Shown: in pieces, positions 1 to 10,284 of the stretch
Layout: the number at the start of each line of letters is the position of its first letter
Position numbering within the stretch: the stretch's first letter is position 1
Assembly: GCA_023014365.1 (NCBI GenBank)
Contig: JAEBUN010000001.1
Coordinates: forward strand, 3,720,001-3,784,000
Reading direction: 5' to 3'
Length of the DNA stretch: 64,000 bases
Source: Lepiota brunneoincarnata
Lineage: Eukaryota > Basidiomycota > Agaricomycetes > Agaricales > Agaricaceae
Translations under genes and position numbers: made by a program
The notes under the pieces: model-generated
Seen by the model: the letters and a program-made list of their open reading frames with translations, nothing else
The model's database searches: none
What the model was told of the DNA's origin: nothing

Positions 1-679
1 AGGCTTCTGTGGAGATTGGAAAGAGTTCAAAGGTGGTTTGGGTATGGAGGAGACCTGGTGAGAGGTACACAGAAAGGTGTTTAACCCCTACTTTCAAGTC
101 TGGAAGACAGAGTCTTATGATATGGGGGTGCATGGCACATGGAAAACTCGGTCCACTGGTTCGTATACCCAAGGGTGCAAGGACAGCTGCAGATTATATT
201 AGCCTCATCCTTAGTGGACCATTATGGGATTTTTATGGGAATTTATCAGAGGAGAGGGGGCAGGTAGCAGTGATGGAAGATGGAGCTCCAGTCCACCAGG
301 CAAAGATCACCCGACAATTCCGCAAATCCCATCTCATCAATGAGCTTCCACACCCAGCTCAGTCACCAGACCTCAATCCCATCGAACATGTATGGAGATA
401 CCTCAAAGTCAGAATAAATGACCGAGCAGAAATCCCCCAAAACCTTGACAAACTTTGGGAGGCAATTCAGGAGGAGTGGAGGATGATTGATATAAATTAT
501 ATTAATGACCTGGTCAAGAGCATGCCCGATCGTGCTCAGGCAGTCTATGAGGCCAAGGGCCACCATACAAAATATTAACATAATTTTAGATGCAGTTGTG
601 GTAGTGTAGTGAATATTTTTAACGATTAATGCATTATTTGTCTTTGTTGTTTTCGCAAAACTTTTGTTACTGTACTGTA
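1..679 (+). mobile_element. Tc1/mariner element, copy A, 3' part
   Basis: The 3' part of a Tc1/mariner DNA transposon runs off the left window edge. It holds the C-terminal transposase frame, a short non-coding tail, and a right terminal inverted repeat at 650-677 followed by TA at 678-679, the target dinucleotide of this superfamily. The terminal repeat matches that of copy B at 3136-3163 with two differences. The 5' end and left repeat lie outside the window. Confidence 0.85.
3..578 (+). CDS. Tc1/mariner transposase (5' truncated by window edge)
   Basis: Cut-and-paste transposase of the DDE superfamily, acting in the nucleus on the element's own inverted repeats. The frame is open from base 3 with no start, so the protein enters from outside. 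The second catalytic Asp lies in MEDGAPVHQAK (near base 280) and the third acidic residue, Glu, in SPDLNPIEHVW (near 375-395). The first Asp should sit just before base 1, because copy B reads TDEASVEIG there. This part has no internal stop, so copy A may be, or recently was, active, whereas copy B is broken. The 189-codon stretch fits the C-terminal half of a roughly 340-residue Tc1 transposase. Confidence 0.85.
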   Translation, partial: ASVEIGKSSKVVWVWRRPGERYTERCLTPTFKSGRQSLMIWGCMAHGKLGPLVRIPKGARTAADYISLILSGPLWDFYGNLSEERGQVAVMEDGAPVHQAKITRQFRKSHLINELPHPAQSPDLNPIEHVWRYLKVRINDRAEIPQNLDKLWEAIQEEWRMIDINYINDLVKSMPDRAQAVYEAKGHHTKY

Positions 680-1299
680 CAAAGTGACAAATACTGAGAA
701 ATATACAAAAATACAGAGAAACATATTCAATTATGGGAACTTGAAAGACTTATAGGTGCTGGTCCTCCTGTTGGTGGATTAACTACCCTGTATCTGCATT
801 CTTAAGTTCATCATTTACATCTGCTCCATATCATGGAGTGTTAGTCTCCGTTATTTCCGAAAACTGGTCCCAATCTATTTTTAGTTCCATTCTGGACCCT
901 CATAGTAACATTCCAGGGTACTGGTGGACTTTGTAAGTTTGTATCTCTTTGCCTAAGTGTTCATCTGTGTGTCTATGGCTTTTGGACTCCCTGTGTTATC
1001 TCATCAAGCACCTGAGTGACCTCTAAAGGAAAACTTGGTTCAAATCTAGGGTCAAAGTCATGGTTTCATGGGTTCCTATTGTAGTAATCAGGCAACAAGT
1101 AATGTAACTATCACCCAACAGGTATCCACATGTTCTCAAATCTCTTATATTCTGGAGTTTCAACAGATAATTGAATAGAGTGAAACACATACTCATAGTG
1201 AGACTATCGAGAGTCCCAAGGTTCTAACAAGGATAGTTACCAGCAAAAAATGAGGCTTGTATCACCCATAGTCATGGCTACTAACAAATATACCCTGTT
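680..1299. other. AT-rich stretch without a supported gene
   Basis: No convincing open frame, RNA gene or repeat was seen. It lies between the Tc1 copy A end and the first recognisable NACHT remnant, and may contain the decayed 5' part of that pseudogene. Confidence 0.4.
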
Positions 1300-1918
1300 A
1301 CCACCAGACTTTACATGCCTGCATTGTTAAATGGAGATGGGAGAATGGAGAAGCTCAGTGCTTGCTTTGGCTATCAGGCCCAGCTGCTGTTGGAAAATTT
1401 GTTGGTTGCACAGACAATGACAGAGGAATTGCAAGATGAGAGGCTCCCAGGTGCTGTATTCTTTTTCTCCAAACCCAATAACCAGTCTGACCCTAATATC
1501 ATCATCCCAGCTCTCATCTATCAACTTGTTTAACAACTTCCAGAGTATCAGCGCATTGTCATCCAGTGACTAGTTGAAGACCCCCTCATCCTCCATGGAA
1601 ATTGCTGTTCCCAGTTTAGGGACCTTTTCACTGATCTATCCCTGCATCTGAATACCAGGCCACTATTCAATAATTCTTTTAATTATTCTCAACAGATTGG
1701 ACAAATGCCATGATTGTGAAGCTCAACACAAGCTGTGGGGATGGTTACTTATCATGTCTGAATGGAACCCAATTTATGGCTTTGCTGGATAGTATACAGT
1801 CACCCTGAGCCTTATCTCAAGGTTGCTTTCTCCAGTGCAGACTGCAAAGCAATGTATTTGTTACCCGGGTTAGGGGTTCGCTCTTGAGTAGCACGGGGTC
1901 CAACACAGGATGTCTGTA

Positions 1919-1946
1919 CAGTAGGGTAGCAAAAGTTTTGCGAAAA
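1919..1946 (+). repeat. Left terminal inverted repeat of Tc1 copy B
   Basis: Begins CAGTAGGGTAGCAAAAG directly after TA at 1917-1918. 27 of 28 bases match the complement of the right end. Confidence 0.92.
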
Positions 1947-2039
1947 TTTGTCACATGACCTCATTTAACAACAAATGAAAAAAATTCCTATTAATCAACA
2001 ACTATATCTTACATGCCAAAAATAGCTGGAAAGAAGAAT

Positions 2040-3060
2040 ACTGTCTCTGAACTATGCTCCCTGATATGTACAAAGCATCAGGGGTGTATTCCTGCTTGTG
2101 AAATTACTGATTTCTTCAGAGTCAACATTTCCACCATCTAGTGGGTTATCCATAGGCACAAGGAGCAGGATCATTATGAGGATGCTCCTAGGTCTGGGAG
2201 ACCTTCCTTATTGAATGACAGGGCAATGTAACACATCAAAATTGTGCTGGAGAGAAAGAGACCCCAAACTCCCTACAAGATCACCCACTCAAGAAACACT
2301 TCCTTTGACTCCCCTGCTCATCCCCACACTATCTGGTGTACTATTAGGTATCAATTGGGTCTTAGTAAATACATTGCTGCAAAGAAACTATTTCTTAAGC
2401 CCTCCCATGTCAAAGCCAGGATGGTATGGGCAAGGGAACATTGGAGGTGGATAGAGGAGGACTGGAAACATGTAGTCTAGACAGATGAGGCTTCTGTGGA
2501 GATTGGATTAGGTTCAAAGATGGTTTGGGTATGGAGGAGATCTGGTGAGAGGTACACAGAAAGGTGTTTAACCCCTACTTTCAAGTCTGGAAGACAGAGT
2601 CTTATAATATGGGGGTATATGGCACACAGAAAACTCATTCCACTGGTTTATATACCCAAGGATACAAGGACTGATGCAGATTATGTTAGCCTAGTCCTTA
2701 GTGGACCATTGTAGGATTTTTTTGGGAATTTATTGGAGGAGAGGGGGTAGGTAGCAGTGATGGAAGATAGAGCTCTAATTTACCATGCAAAGGTCACCCA
2801 ACAATTCTGCAATTCTCATCTCCCCAATCAACTTCCACATCCAGTTCAGTCACCAGATGTTGGTCCATTGAATATGTATGGAAATACATCAAAGTCAGAA
2901 TAAATGACTGACCAGAAATCCCCAAAAACCTTGACAAACTTTGGGAGGCAATTCAGGAGGATTGGACAATGATTGATTTAAATTATATTAATGACCTGGT
3001 CAAGAGCATGCCCAATCATGCTCAAGCAGTCTATGAGGCCAAGGGCCACCATTCAAAATA
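2040..3060 (+). pseudogene. Tc1/mariner transposase, disabled
   Basis: Successive frames give an N-terminal DNA-binding part (APRSGRPSLLND near 2180-2218), ERKRPQTPYKITH, AREHWRWIEEDW and then the catalytic part beginning TDEASVEIG at about 2483. A TAG lies before TDE and another replaces the Trp codon read as TGG in copy A (near 2712). More frame breaks follow. The catalytic second Asp and the Glu region are badly altered. The stops look like G-to-A or C-to-T transitions. Confidence 0.85.
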
Positions 3061-3135
3061 TTATCATAATTTTAGATGCAGTTGTGGTAGTGTAGTGAAT
3101 ATTTTTAATGATTAATGCATTGTTTGTCTTTGTTG

Positions 3136-3163
3136 TTTTCGCAAAACTTTTGTTACCCTACTG
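3136..3163 (-). repeat. Right terminal inverted repeat of Tc1 copy B
   Basis: Complement of the left repeat with one mismatch, followed by TA at 3164-3165. Confidence 0.92.
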
Positions 3164-5014
3164 TACAGACTTGGTCCTGTCCTACTGAGCGTGACTTGGA
3201 GATGATGAAGCACTATAAGTCCAGCCGGTTATGGCAAAGAGGTATAGGAGGCAAGAACTTTATAACACTAAGATAAGGATACAAGGTACTGTACTGTATC
3301 CTTATATACTTCTGAGTGTGGCTGTACTCCTACTATAATAGTACGGACCAAGGTAACTATGAGTCAGAGATAAGAAAACATGAGGCATATGGTAAGAATC
3401 GTCCTTCTGATGTACACTACTGATAGTTTCATAGTGACATGGGAAATATAACTAAAGATAACTGTCTTTCTGATGGAATTCTGATAACAGTATTTCCAAG
3501 AGCAACTGATGGTGGACAACAGTGAGGCAGAGGAGGATGCTAGATGGATTCTTGAAAAAGGACTTATGGAGATCAGGTGGAGGTATCCTGATCAGCTTAC
3601 ACATAACTGGCTGGCTGAAGATCAAGTCTGTTCAATCACCTCTTGGGCATCAGGCCACCTTGGCTTTGTGTTGTCCATAGTTCGATTTATTGGTGATAGC
3701 AACTATGATAGCCCTTTTGGCCAACTTGAGGTCTGCCTCAGATTTCTTAAATACACTGGCCAGCTCAAGGACCCCAATCTCCTTCATGCACTCAACCTCC
3801 TTTATGCACAGATTCTCTCCAACATTCCTGCAACTATTCTTCCCACCACTCAATGCATTCTTGGCCTGTTTATATTATATGCCAGTGGACAGCTGACTGC
3901 TGTTGCCCTTGCCAACTTTCTTGGTCTCAATCAGGTGACCTTCTATGCTGTACTTTAATGTGTCCACTTGGTACTCTTTGTTCCTGCTGCCTCTGAGGCT
4001 GACAAGGAGCCTATCTATATATATCATGCATCCTTCTCTGATTACTTAAAGGATCTGGTTTGGTCTGGAAGCTTTGTTTTGGATGAAGGAGCAGTTCATT
4101 TGGACATTGTAATTCAAGGCCTTCAGTGGTTAAGTCATGCTTATGAGAACCCTTCAGGTCTTGCTATCAATCCTGGCAGTGCAATGATATAACAAACTGA
4201 CTTTCCTTTTAGCTCAACAAGTACAGCCAAAGCTTACATGGACCCTGCACACTACTTCCCACAAGAGTATATGTGATTGTTTATGCAAGTTTTCATTCAC
4301 ACCTTGCTGGAAAGCATGCCTTCAAATACCCACCTAGTTTTCTGGAGACATTAATAGAGGTATTGGAGAACTTTAATTTCAAACTTAACTTATTGGAATT
4401 GGTGGCAGCACAAGATGCATGACTTTGTGCACTTCATTCAGTGGCTAGCTTCATTGGTGAGCTATTAGGTGCCACAATTTGCAATATCAATTCTTCTCAC
4501 CATGCTCTTTTTTTTTTTGTAGAATGCCAGGTGCAATACCCCCCTAGTCATCAATTCTCAGAATGCAGATCATCATGAACCAGTGAAAAGTTCCATAACT
4601 AGAATCTGGCAACAGAATAGCAATCCCTACACCTTTGTTGCACCTTTCTTCAAGGCTGCAACCCATGCTGAAGCCTATGTGTATATACTAGAACAAGATT
4701 CAGCTGAATTAGGTAAAGAGACTGACTTTGTGCTGAGATGAACATAGACAATACATCAAATGAAACAATATATTATTATTGTTTAGTAGGAATATAACAT
4801 TGAGCCCAATGTTTACCAATCTTGAGAGATTGATAGTCAATAAAACATAAACCATGGGGAGAAATAGTAAATAAGCAAGGAGGATGTGGAAGATAAATGT
4901 AAAAATTTAAGACTACCCAAAATAGAAGTATATCAGGACCAGTAACCCACCCATTCTCATTAAATGTAAAATGTGGAATAGTAGGAAAGGCATGTTGCAT
5001 AGTGGACCTGTGGA

Positions 5015-8000
5015 CTAGGCTGGCATACCCTTCAAATTGCTTAACAACAGTCTCACCAGTCTATGCATCCCACAATTGGATTGTGTTATCCTCAGATCCA
5101 GAGACAATGTGAGCATCATCAGGAGAGAATCCAACTGAGTTGACTGGACTTGTATGCCCTTCAAGTGGCCCAGCAACAGTCTCACCAGTCTGTGCATCCC
5201 ATACTCAGATTGTGTAATCAGAAGATCCAGAAACAATGTGAGCACCATCAGGAGAGAATCCAACTGAGGTGACCCAATCTGTATGCCCTTCAAATGGCCT
5301 AGCAACAGTCTCACCAGTCTGTGCATCCCATACTTGGATTGTACAATCATAAGATCCAGAGACAATGTGACCACCATCAGGAGGGAACCCAACTGAAGTG
5401 ACTGCATCTGTATGCCCTTCAAATGGCCCAGCAACAGTCTCACTAGTCTGTATCCCATACTTGAATTGTGTTATCATCAGATCCAGAGACAATGTAAGCA
5501 CCATCAGGAGAGTATCCAACTGAGGTAACTCTTTTTGTATGCCCCTCAAATGGTCCAGCAACAGTCTCACCAGTCTGTGTATCCCATACTTGGATTGTGC
5601 AATCACCAGATCCAGAGACAATGTGAGCACCATCAGGAGAGAACCCAACTGAGGTAACTTTAGCACCTGTTACCCAGGCACCAAGAGCAGCATTCTGTAT
5701 CACCTCTTTCCCTGATACAACTATTAGCCCCTGCATTTTTCCCCAGTAGTTCTTGTATACTGAACTAGAGGAAGAGCAGAATGGCAATGCTAAGATATAG
5801 ATATGGGGCATACTTTGTGTGCATGCACCAGCTGCAAAGTGTGCCACAAATGTTTTGGTATCAGCTACTTGCCTCTGGATATCATCGAAGGTCCCTTTTG
5901 GCTGTTTAATATTAATATCCATATCCAGCTACATAGATTTACTTTTACTCACATGAGGTGCCACCAACCAGCTCTTTACCTGTTGAAGTATTCCAGGCCC
6001 CATTCCAATAAATCTTTTCAGGTTAAGCACTTCCATCCAAAATAATAGCCTAATGCTCAGGAAGTCAAGTAGCTTCCTATCAAATTCTGCCATGCTCTGT
6101 CCTTCATGAAGATGTGCACCCCAGTACTGGCAGCAGTAGGAGAGTTCAGGTGGGATAGAGCTCTTGATTCGCTCCTCCAAGTCTTCCACATCCTTGTCAA
6201 ACACAAAAGATGACTCAAGGTCACAGATGTTAAATCGCACCTTTTCCTCCATTATAGTGAAGCAACGGTCTGCGAGGTATGCACTATGCTTGACCTTATC
6301 ACAGTAGAAGCTTCCCGACCGAAGCTCATCAAGCATGTAATCAGGAAATGATGCATGTAGAGTGGAAACAAGTCCACCACCCTCAGGTACATGCAGGACA
6401 GACTGCAGTGGCTCTAATGCGAGCTCCACTCTCCTCGTCGTGAGGCCCAAAAGCGAATGCCAGTGTCTGAGTAGACATCAGATCCTTGGCACAAACAACC
6501 GTCCAAAGGCACAAGCCGAATGTCATTCTTCTCCTGTTCCTCCAGCTCATCGTTGAAAGCTGAAGAAAGAATGCCCGAGTATAGTGTATCGAGCCCCTCA
6601 TAGAGCTTGGTTGATCCACGTACATTGCTGGTATTACCCAACATGGCCTGCAAGCGAGCTTGCGAATCGACACAAATCTTTCCCGGATAAATATATCGGG
6701 CAGCAGTTGCAGCAAATATGAACAACTTCCCAGCACGCTTCGCAAGTTGTTCGATTTCACTAGAGCGTGCTGGCGGATCCATGGGATCCAGAACGTCCCT
6801 GAGAAACTTCTTGATATCCTCCTCCACAATGGAATGCTCTATGTCGTGGAGACGGAGCACCAACGGCGAGAATCCACCTCGAGCACGCATCTTGTCTCGG
6901 ATAATAGGCTCCGGTCGACTCGTAACAAAGAACTTGATGGGGAGACCCGCCACAAACCTGAGGAGCATGTCGAGGATCAGCCGGACCCCGTCTGCATCTT
7001 GGCACTCGTCCAACGCGTCAATTGCAATAACAATATTGTGAGACATTGCGTCTTTCACCGCTTGCATGGGTTCTTGGATGAGCTTTGTAAACTGCATGAC
7101 CACATCAAGCCTGCCCGTGCGCGGCTTTTCCTCCAAAACTTTGCACAAGGCAGACCGAAACGCGGGGGAGAATTCCGCGAGTTGGTATGCGAGTGTGGGG
7201 ATAATGTCACTGACGTTGCTGCACGAAGATGAGAGACGGGAACAGCAAAAATTAGCGCCAAGCTGCCCGCACTTCGCCAGCCACTCGCAAAAGCTATACA
7301 TGATCGTCGTCTTGCCAGTCCCCGCCATACCGTTCATCCAGTACACCTTGGCACCATTCGGATCTCCTGCCCATCCTTGGAGGTCTGCTTGAAGCTTCTC
7401 GCGCGTTTCTTCGGTACACCCTCGTCGCTTGATAGTCATAGAGTAACTGGAGTTATATTGGGCGTCGTCCACTGGGGACAAGCCTTCAAGAAGGGTTCTC
7501 TGCCAACTTATAGTGAGCTGAACGGAGTTGGTTCACTTCAGCCGCCTACCTCATGTGCTCTTCTCGTGTTCTCATGTGTTCTTCTCGTGCTCTCCAAGGT
7601 TCGGAGTGTGACTTCACTCTGTTTGTTTGTAAGACCTTGCGTGGGTTGCAAGTGCTCGGACACTCACATGCAGCTTGACGAAACAATGATTCAATCCGAC
7701 GATAACGGTTGATCACGTCCGTCTTGTCCTGAGTGGCCGTGACCATCTGCTTGCCCTTGCGACGAGCTTGCTGTTTCTTGATGTATTCGACCTCCGCTTC
7801 GATGGAGCTGTGAAATGCAGTCATTGACATCCTATGGATGAATGAGCCAGTGACAGTACCCACTTAAAGATGCGCAACATTGCCACTAGAACCTCCGGAA
7901 GCAAGTTCGGCTACATACCTCTCCAGCGTGCCGGCCAACATCCCGAGTTCGGATGTCAAGTTCTGATAGTCCTCACGATTGGCAGCAGCCGCCTGGAATG

Positions 8001-8553
8001 CGAGTAAGGTCACGTAATGACAGCAGGTCGAGAGCGATGGCCTACCTGGATGACGTCCCAGACAATGCAACCAGCCCGCCGGCGACCGATTTGAGAGGGG
8101 GGAAAGCGTCGGCACTCCTTTCAAGCACACGAAGGGCTGTTTCCAAGGTGCTCCACGCCATACTCCCAACCTCCTTGAGGATTTTAGTAGAAGAGGCGGG
8201 CGCGGGGCTCGAGGGCGCAGTGATTGCTTATCGTATTGGCGCCCGATACGGGCGATTGTCCAGTAGTTGTAGCCGGTGGCTGGGGCGGAGCCGCCTGGTT
8301 TGTGACCTGATTGGGGATCGATGGAGGAGAGGGGGCACCGCCGATGAGATCAGTCGTGCTCCCAGTGCGAGATCCTGGCTGGAAAGCCGCTTGAATGGAA
8401 TCGATACCACGTCGGACCTTTCGTTTGACCTTGGAGGCCGTCGATGGACCCGTTGCAGTGGGACCAGGATCCGTGAGATCGGCTGCACTTCCAGTGCGAG
8501 AACCTGGCTGGAGGATGGCGTTGGAAAACGTTCTTTTTCTTGGGTTCGCTCAT
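5015..8553 (-). pseudogene. NACHT-WD40 STAND receptor (NLR-like), broken
   Basis: Multi-exon NLR-like gene. The start ATG at 8553 gives MSEPKKKNVFQR. A frameshift follows near 8515, then a Ser/Pro/Thr-rich linker with two PGSRTG motifs. Helical N-terminal exons follow (WSTLETALRVLERSADAF near 8150; SIEAEVEYIKKQQARR near 7800), then NACHT at 7490-6450 with Walker A NGMAGTGKTTIMYSF and Walker B IAIDALDECQD, the helical/winged part with LHASFPDYM near 6345, and five WD40 blades to about 5030. Introns are typical, e.g. GT donor near 7862. At least five frameshifts and two in-frame stops, TGA at 5205-5207 (Arg position) and TAG at 5061-5063 (Gln position), argue for a true pseudogene. The 5' half is better kept than the WD40 half. 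Confidence 0.8.
5030..5680 (-). repeat. Five near-identical WD40 repeat units (~129 bases)
   Basis: Each unit reads close to [40 protein letters not shown]. Units differ by few residues, as in the fast-evolving WD40 arrays of fungal NLRs whose blades exchange by recombination. The C-terminal units carry the nonsense changes and the reading frame shifts between blades two and three near 5455. Confidence 0.85.
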
Positions 8554-10284
8554 CGTAGTAAGCAGCAAAGGGTTGAGTTTCCCCGAGTTGCACAGCTCCT
8601 GCTTTGATGATGCTCCTGAGAAGATAACACCAAAGCCAGTAATTCTATTTTCGGAAAACCAAATCGGATGTCCCAGCCGAGCCAGCATGACTGAGCATGC
8701 ACGACACGACGGAAATCTACACGCCACGCCTTTGTTTAGGGTTCTGCCAAAAATTCCCACCGAATTTCTTTCTTGGTTCGATTCCACAGCTTTTCAAATT
8801 CCTTACATTTTAAAACCGGCCCACCCTGGCCGCGAATTTCTTACGCGTTTATAAACGGTTTGGAAACCATATTTATATACAAACATGTTTGCAAACACCT
8901 AAATTTTTGACAGAACCCTACGGCTATTTTGCACTCCTACGTCCGGTCACTCAAACTTCGCTCTATTTTTCTGCCCTATCCGCTGCCACCCCACTCCTAA
9001 TTCCAGTATTCATCCGCCTCGCAGGGAACATTGACACTGACAACCGGTTTGTCCGGTCACACCATCTCAACAGCATCAGCGTTGACTAGTGCTCCCACAA
9101 GCGGGAGATGGAACGCCTAAGGTACGAGATTATCGGAATTGGACGGGCACGGTGCGAGAACAGCGAGTGCCTGGAAACAGAGGTGAGAAGAGTCAAGTGC
9201 AAAGGATAATGTTAGGTGTTGCATCCGGCGGAAGGACCGTTAATGCCACCGTAAGCTGTCTGCTTTATTCTCCTTGGTCCAGAGGTGATTTTGATCCTGG
9301 TAGGTACATATATGGGGTTGGCGATAAACCTGCCCGTCGTCCCATATTCCTTGCTATATCCTGCCCTGCACAACCGGTCCTCACCGCCCACTCGAAGCCT
9401 GCTGCTTCTTCCCGTTCCAGCACATCCCCCATGTAAGCCACGCCACCCAGCGTCCTCTTCCCAGACTCCAGCGAACTGAATCTTGACATCATAGAAGCAG
9501 ATGCTTTCGCAGGCCATGAACACACAGGATGAGAGAAGTTAAAGTCTACTTGACAACGTAATGCGCAACTCTCGCCTTAGCCGCCCGGCCTCTCGATTGC
9601 CAGATGAGGTCAGAGGGCTCCGTCCCCAACGTTGTCGCAGCCCATCTTCTCCAACAGCCTCCAGCACTCCCTTGACCAATGCAGCTGCGAGATCCGGTGT
9701 AGCCACGAAAGAAGTCACGCTTAAAGCGGATGCTCAAATCCACAAGTAACGGGTAATAAGGCGAGTTCACAGGAAGGGACGAAGGATTTGGGGGGTTCGG
9801 GTCAGGTAGAGGAGCACGACTAATTGTACAAGAGCCGTGTATGCAGTGTAGCCGGAGAGAAGGTCAAGCACGGGGAGTGGTAGAGTGAAATTGATCGATG
9901 AGAGCTATAAACTCTGCCTGGGGCGATATTATATTCCAACTCTCAGCTGGGTGAACTCCCCCGTTTGAAATTGGAGTTTGGCCCATGTTCGCACCCACTG
10001 TCGAAAATCCAAGTCCCGGCCCCTTTCACTTTTTATCTCGGGAGCCTTTGGTCTTATCCGAATTATAGGAAGTGTTGTGCAGCTTTCTCAATCGTTGATT
10101 CCAGAGCCCCTGTGTCACAGTCGGAACTCCTAGCTTGGAGATGTTATCCTCACGAATCACAGACGTTCCCAATATTTTAGGACAAGTTAACAAGTCTGGA
10201 GGCAAGGCTATTATTATCTTGTGAGTGGTGTTGTCTACGCAGAAATTAATAGAATTTGAGTGCATGAGTATGTACTAATCAAGG
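8554..10284. other. Intergenic region, no supported gene
   Basis: Short minus-strand frames at 9265-9525 and 9546-9770 have no recognisable domain and do not join by a clear intron. The stretch holds the 3' flank of the ABC transporter gene and the 5' flank of the NACHT pseudogene. Confidence 0.4.

Larger units (their letters stand above)
1917..3165 (+). mobile_element. Tc1/mariner element, copy B, complete but inactive
   Basis: A 1245-base element (1919-3163) is bounded by TA dinucleotides and 28-base inverted repeats that differ at one position. It interrupts a NACHT pseudogene. The last ~680 bases align closely with copy A. Many differences are CG in copy A against TG or CA here, for example 521-540 against 3007-3026. 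The next few bases outside both TA sites (GTCTG and CAGAC) are also complementary, which may be chance or part of the insertion site. Confidence 0.92.
1300..4740 (+). pseudogene. NACHT-type STAND receptor, broken and split by a transposon
   Basis: Remnant of a fungal NLR-like ATPase. Before the insertion, frames near 1360-1420 retain GPAAVGK (Walker A) followed by a frameshift, then AVFFFSKPNNQSDPN and IIPALIYQLV at 1440-1533. A decayed Walker B, RLDKCHDCEAQ, lies near 1690-1720 and HPEPYLKVAFSSADCKA near 1800-1850. After the insertion, 3509-3958 and 3968-4192 encode the helical and winged-helix region downstream of the NACHT, including LEVCLRFLKYTGQLKD and YHASFSDYLKD. Stops, frame changes and the 1249-base Tc1 insertion rule out function. 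Family assignment is from remembered basidiomycete NACHT proteins. No WD40 region was recognised after 4192, and the end at 4740 is approximate. Confidence 0.75.

Noticed and set aside
9546..9770. GSRSCIG on the minus strand resembling a cytochrome P450 haem-binding motif
   Set aside because: No preceding Phe at the right spacing, no following I-helix or EXXR context, and no longer frame; a chance match.
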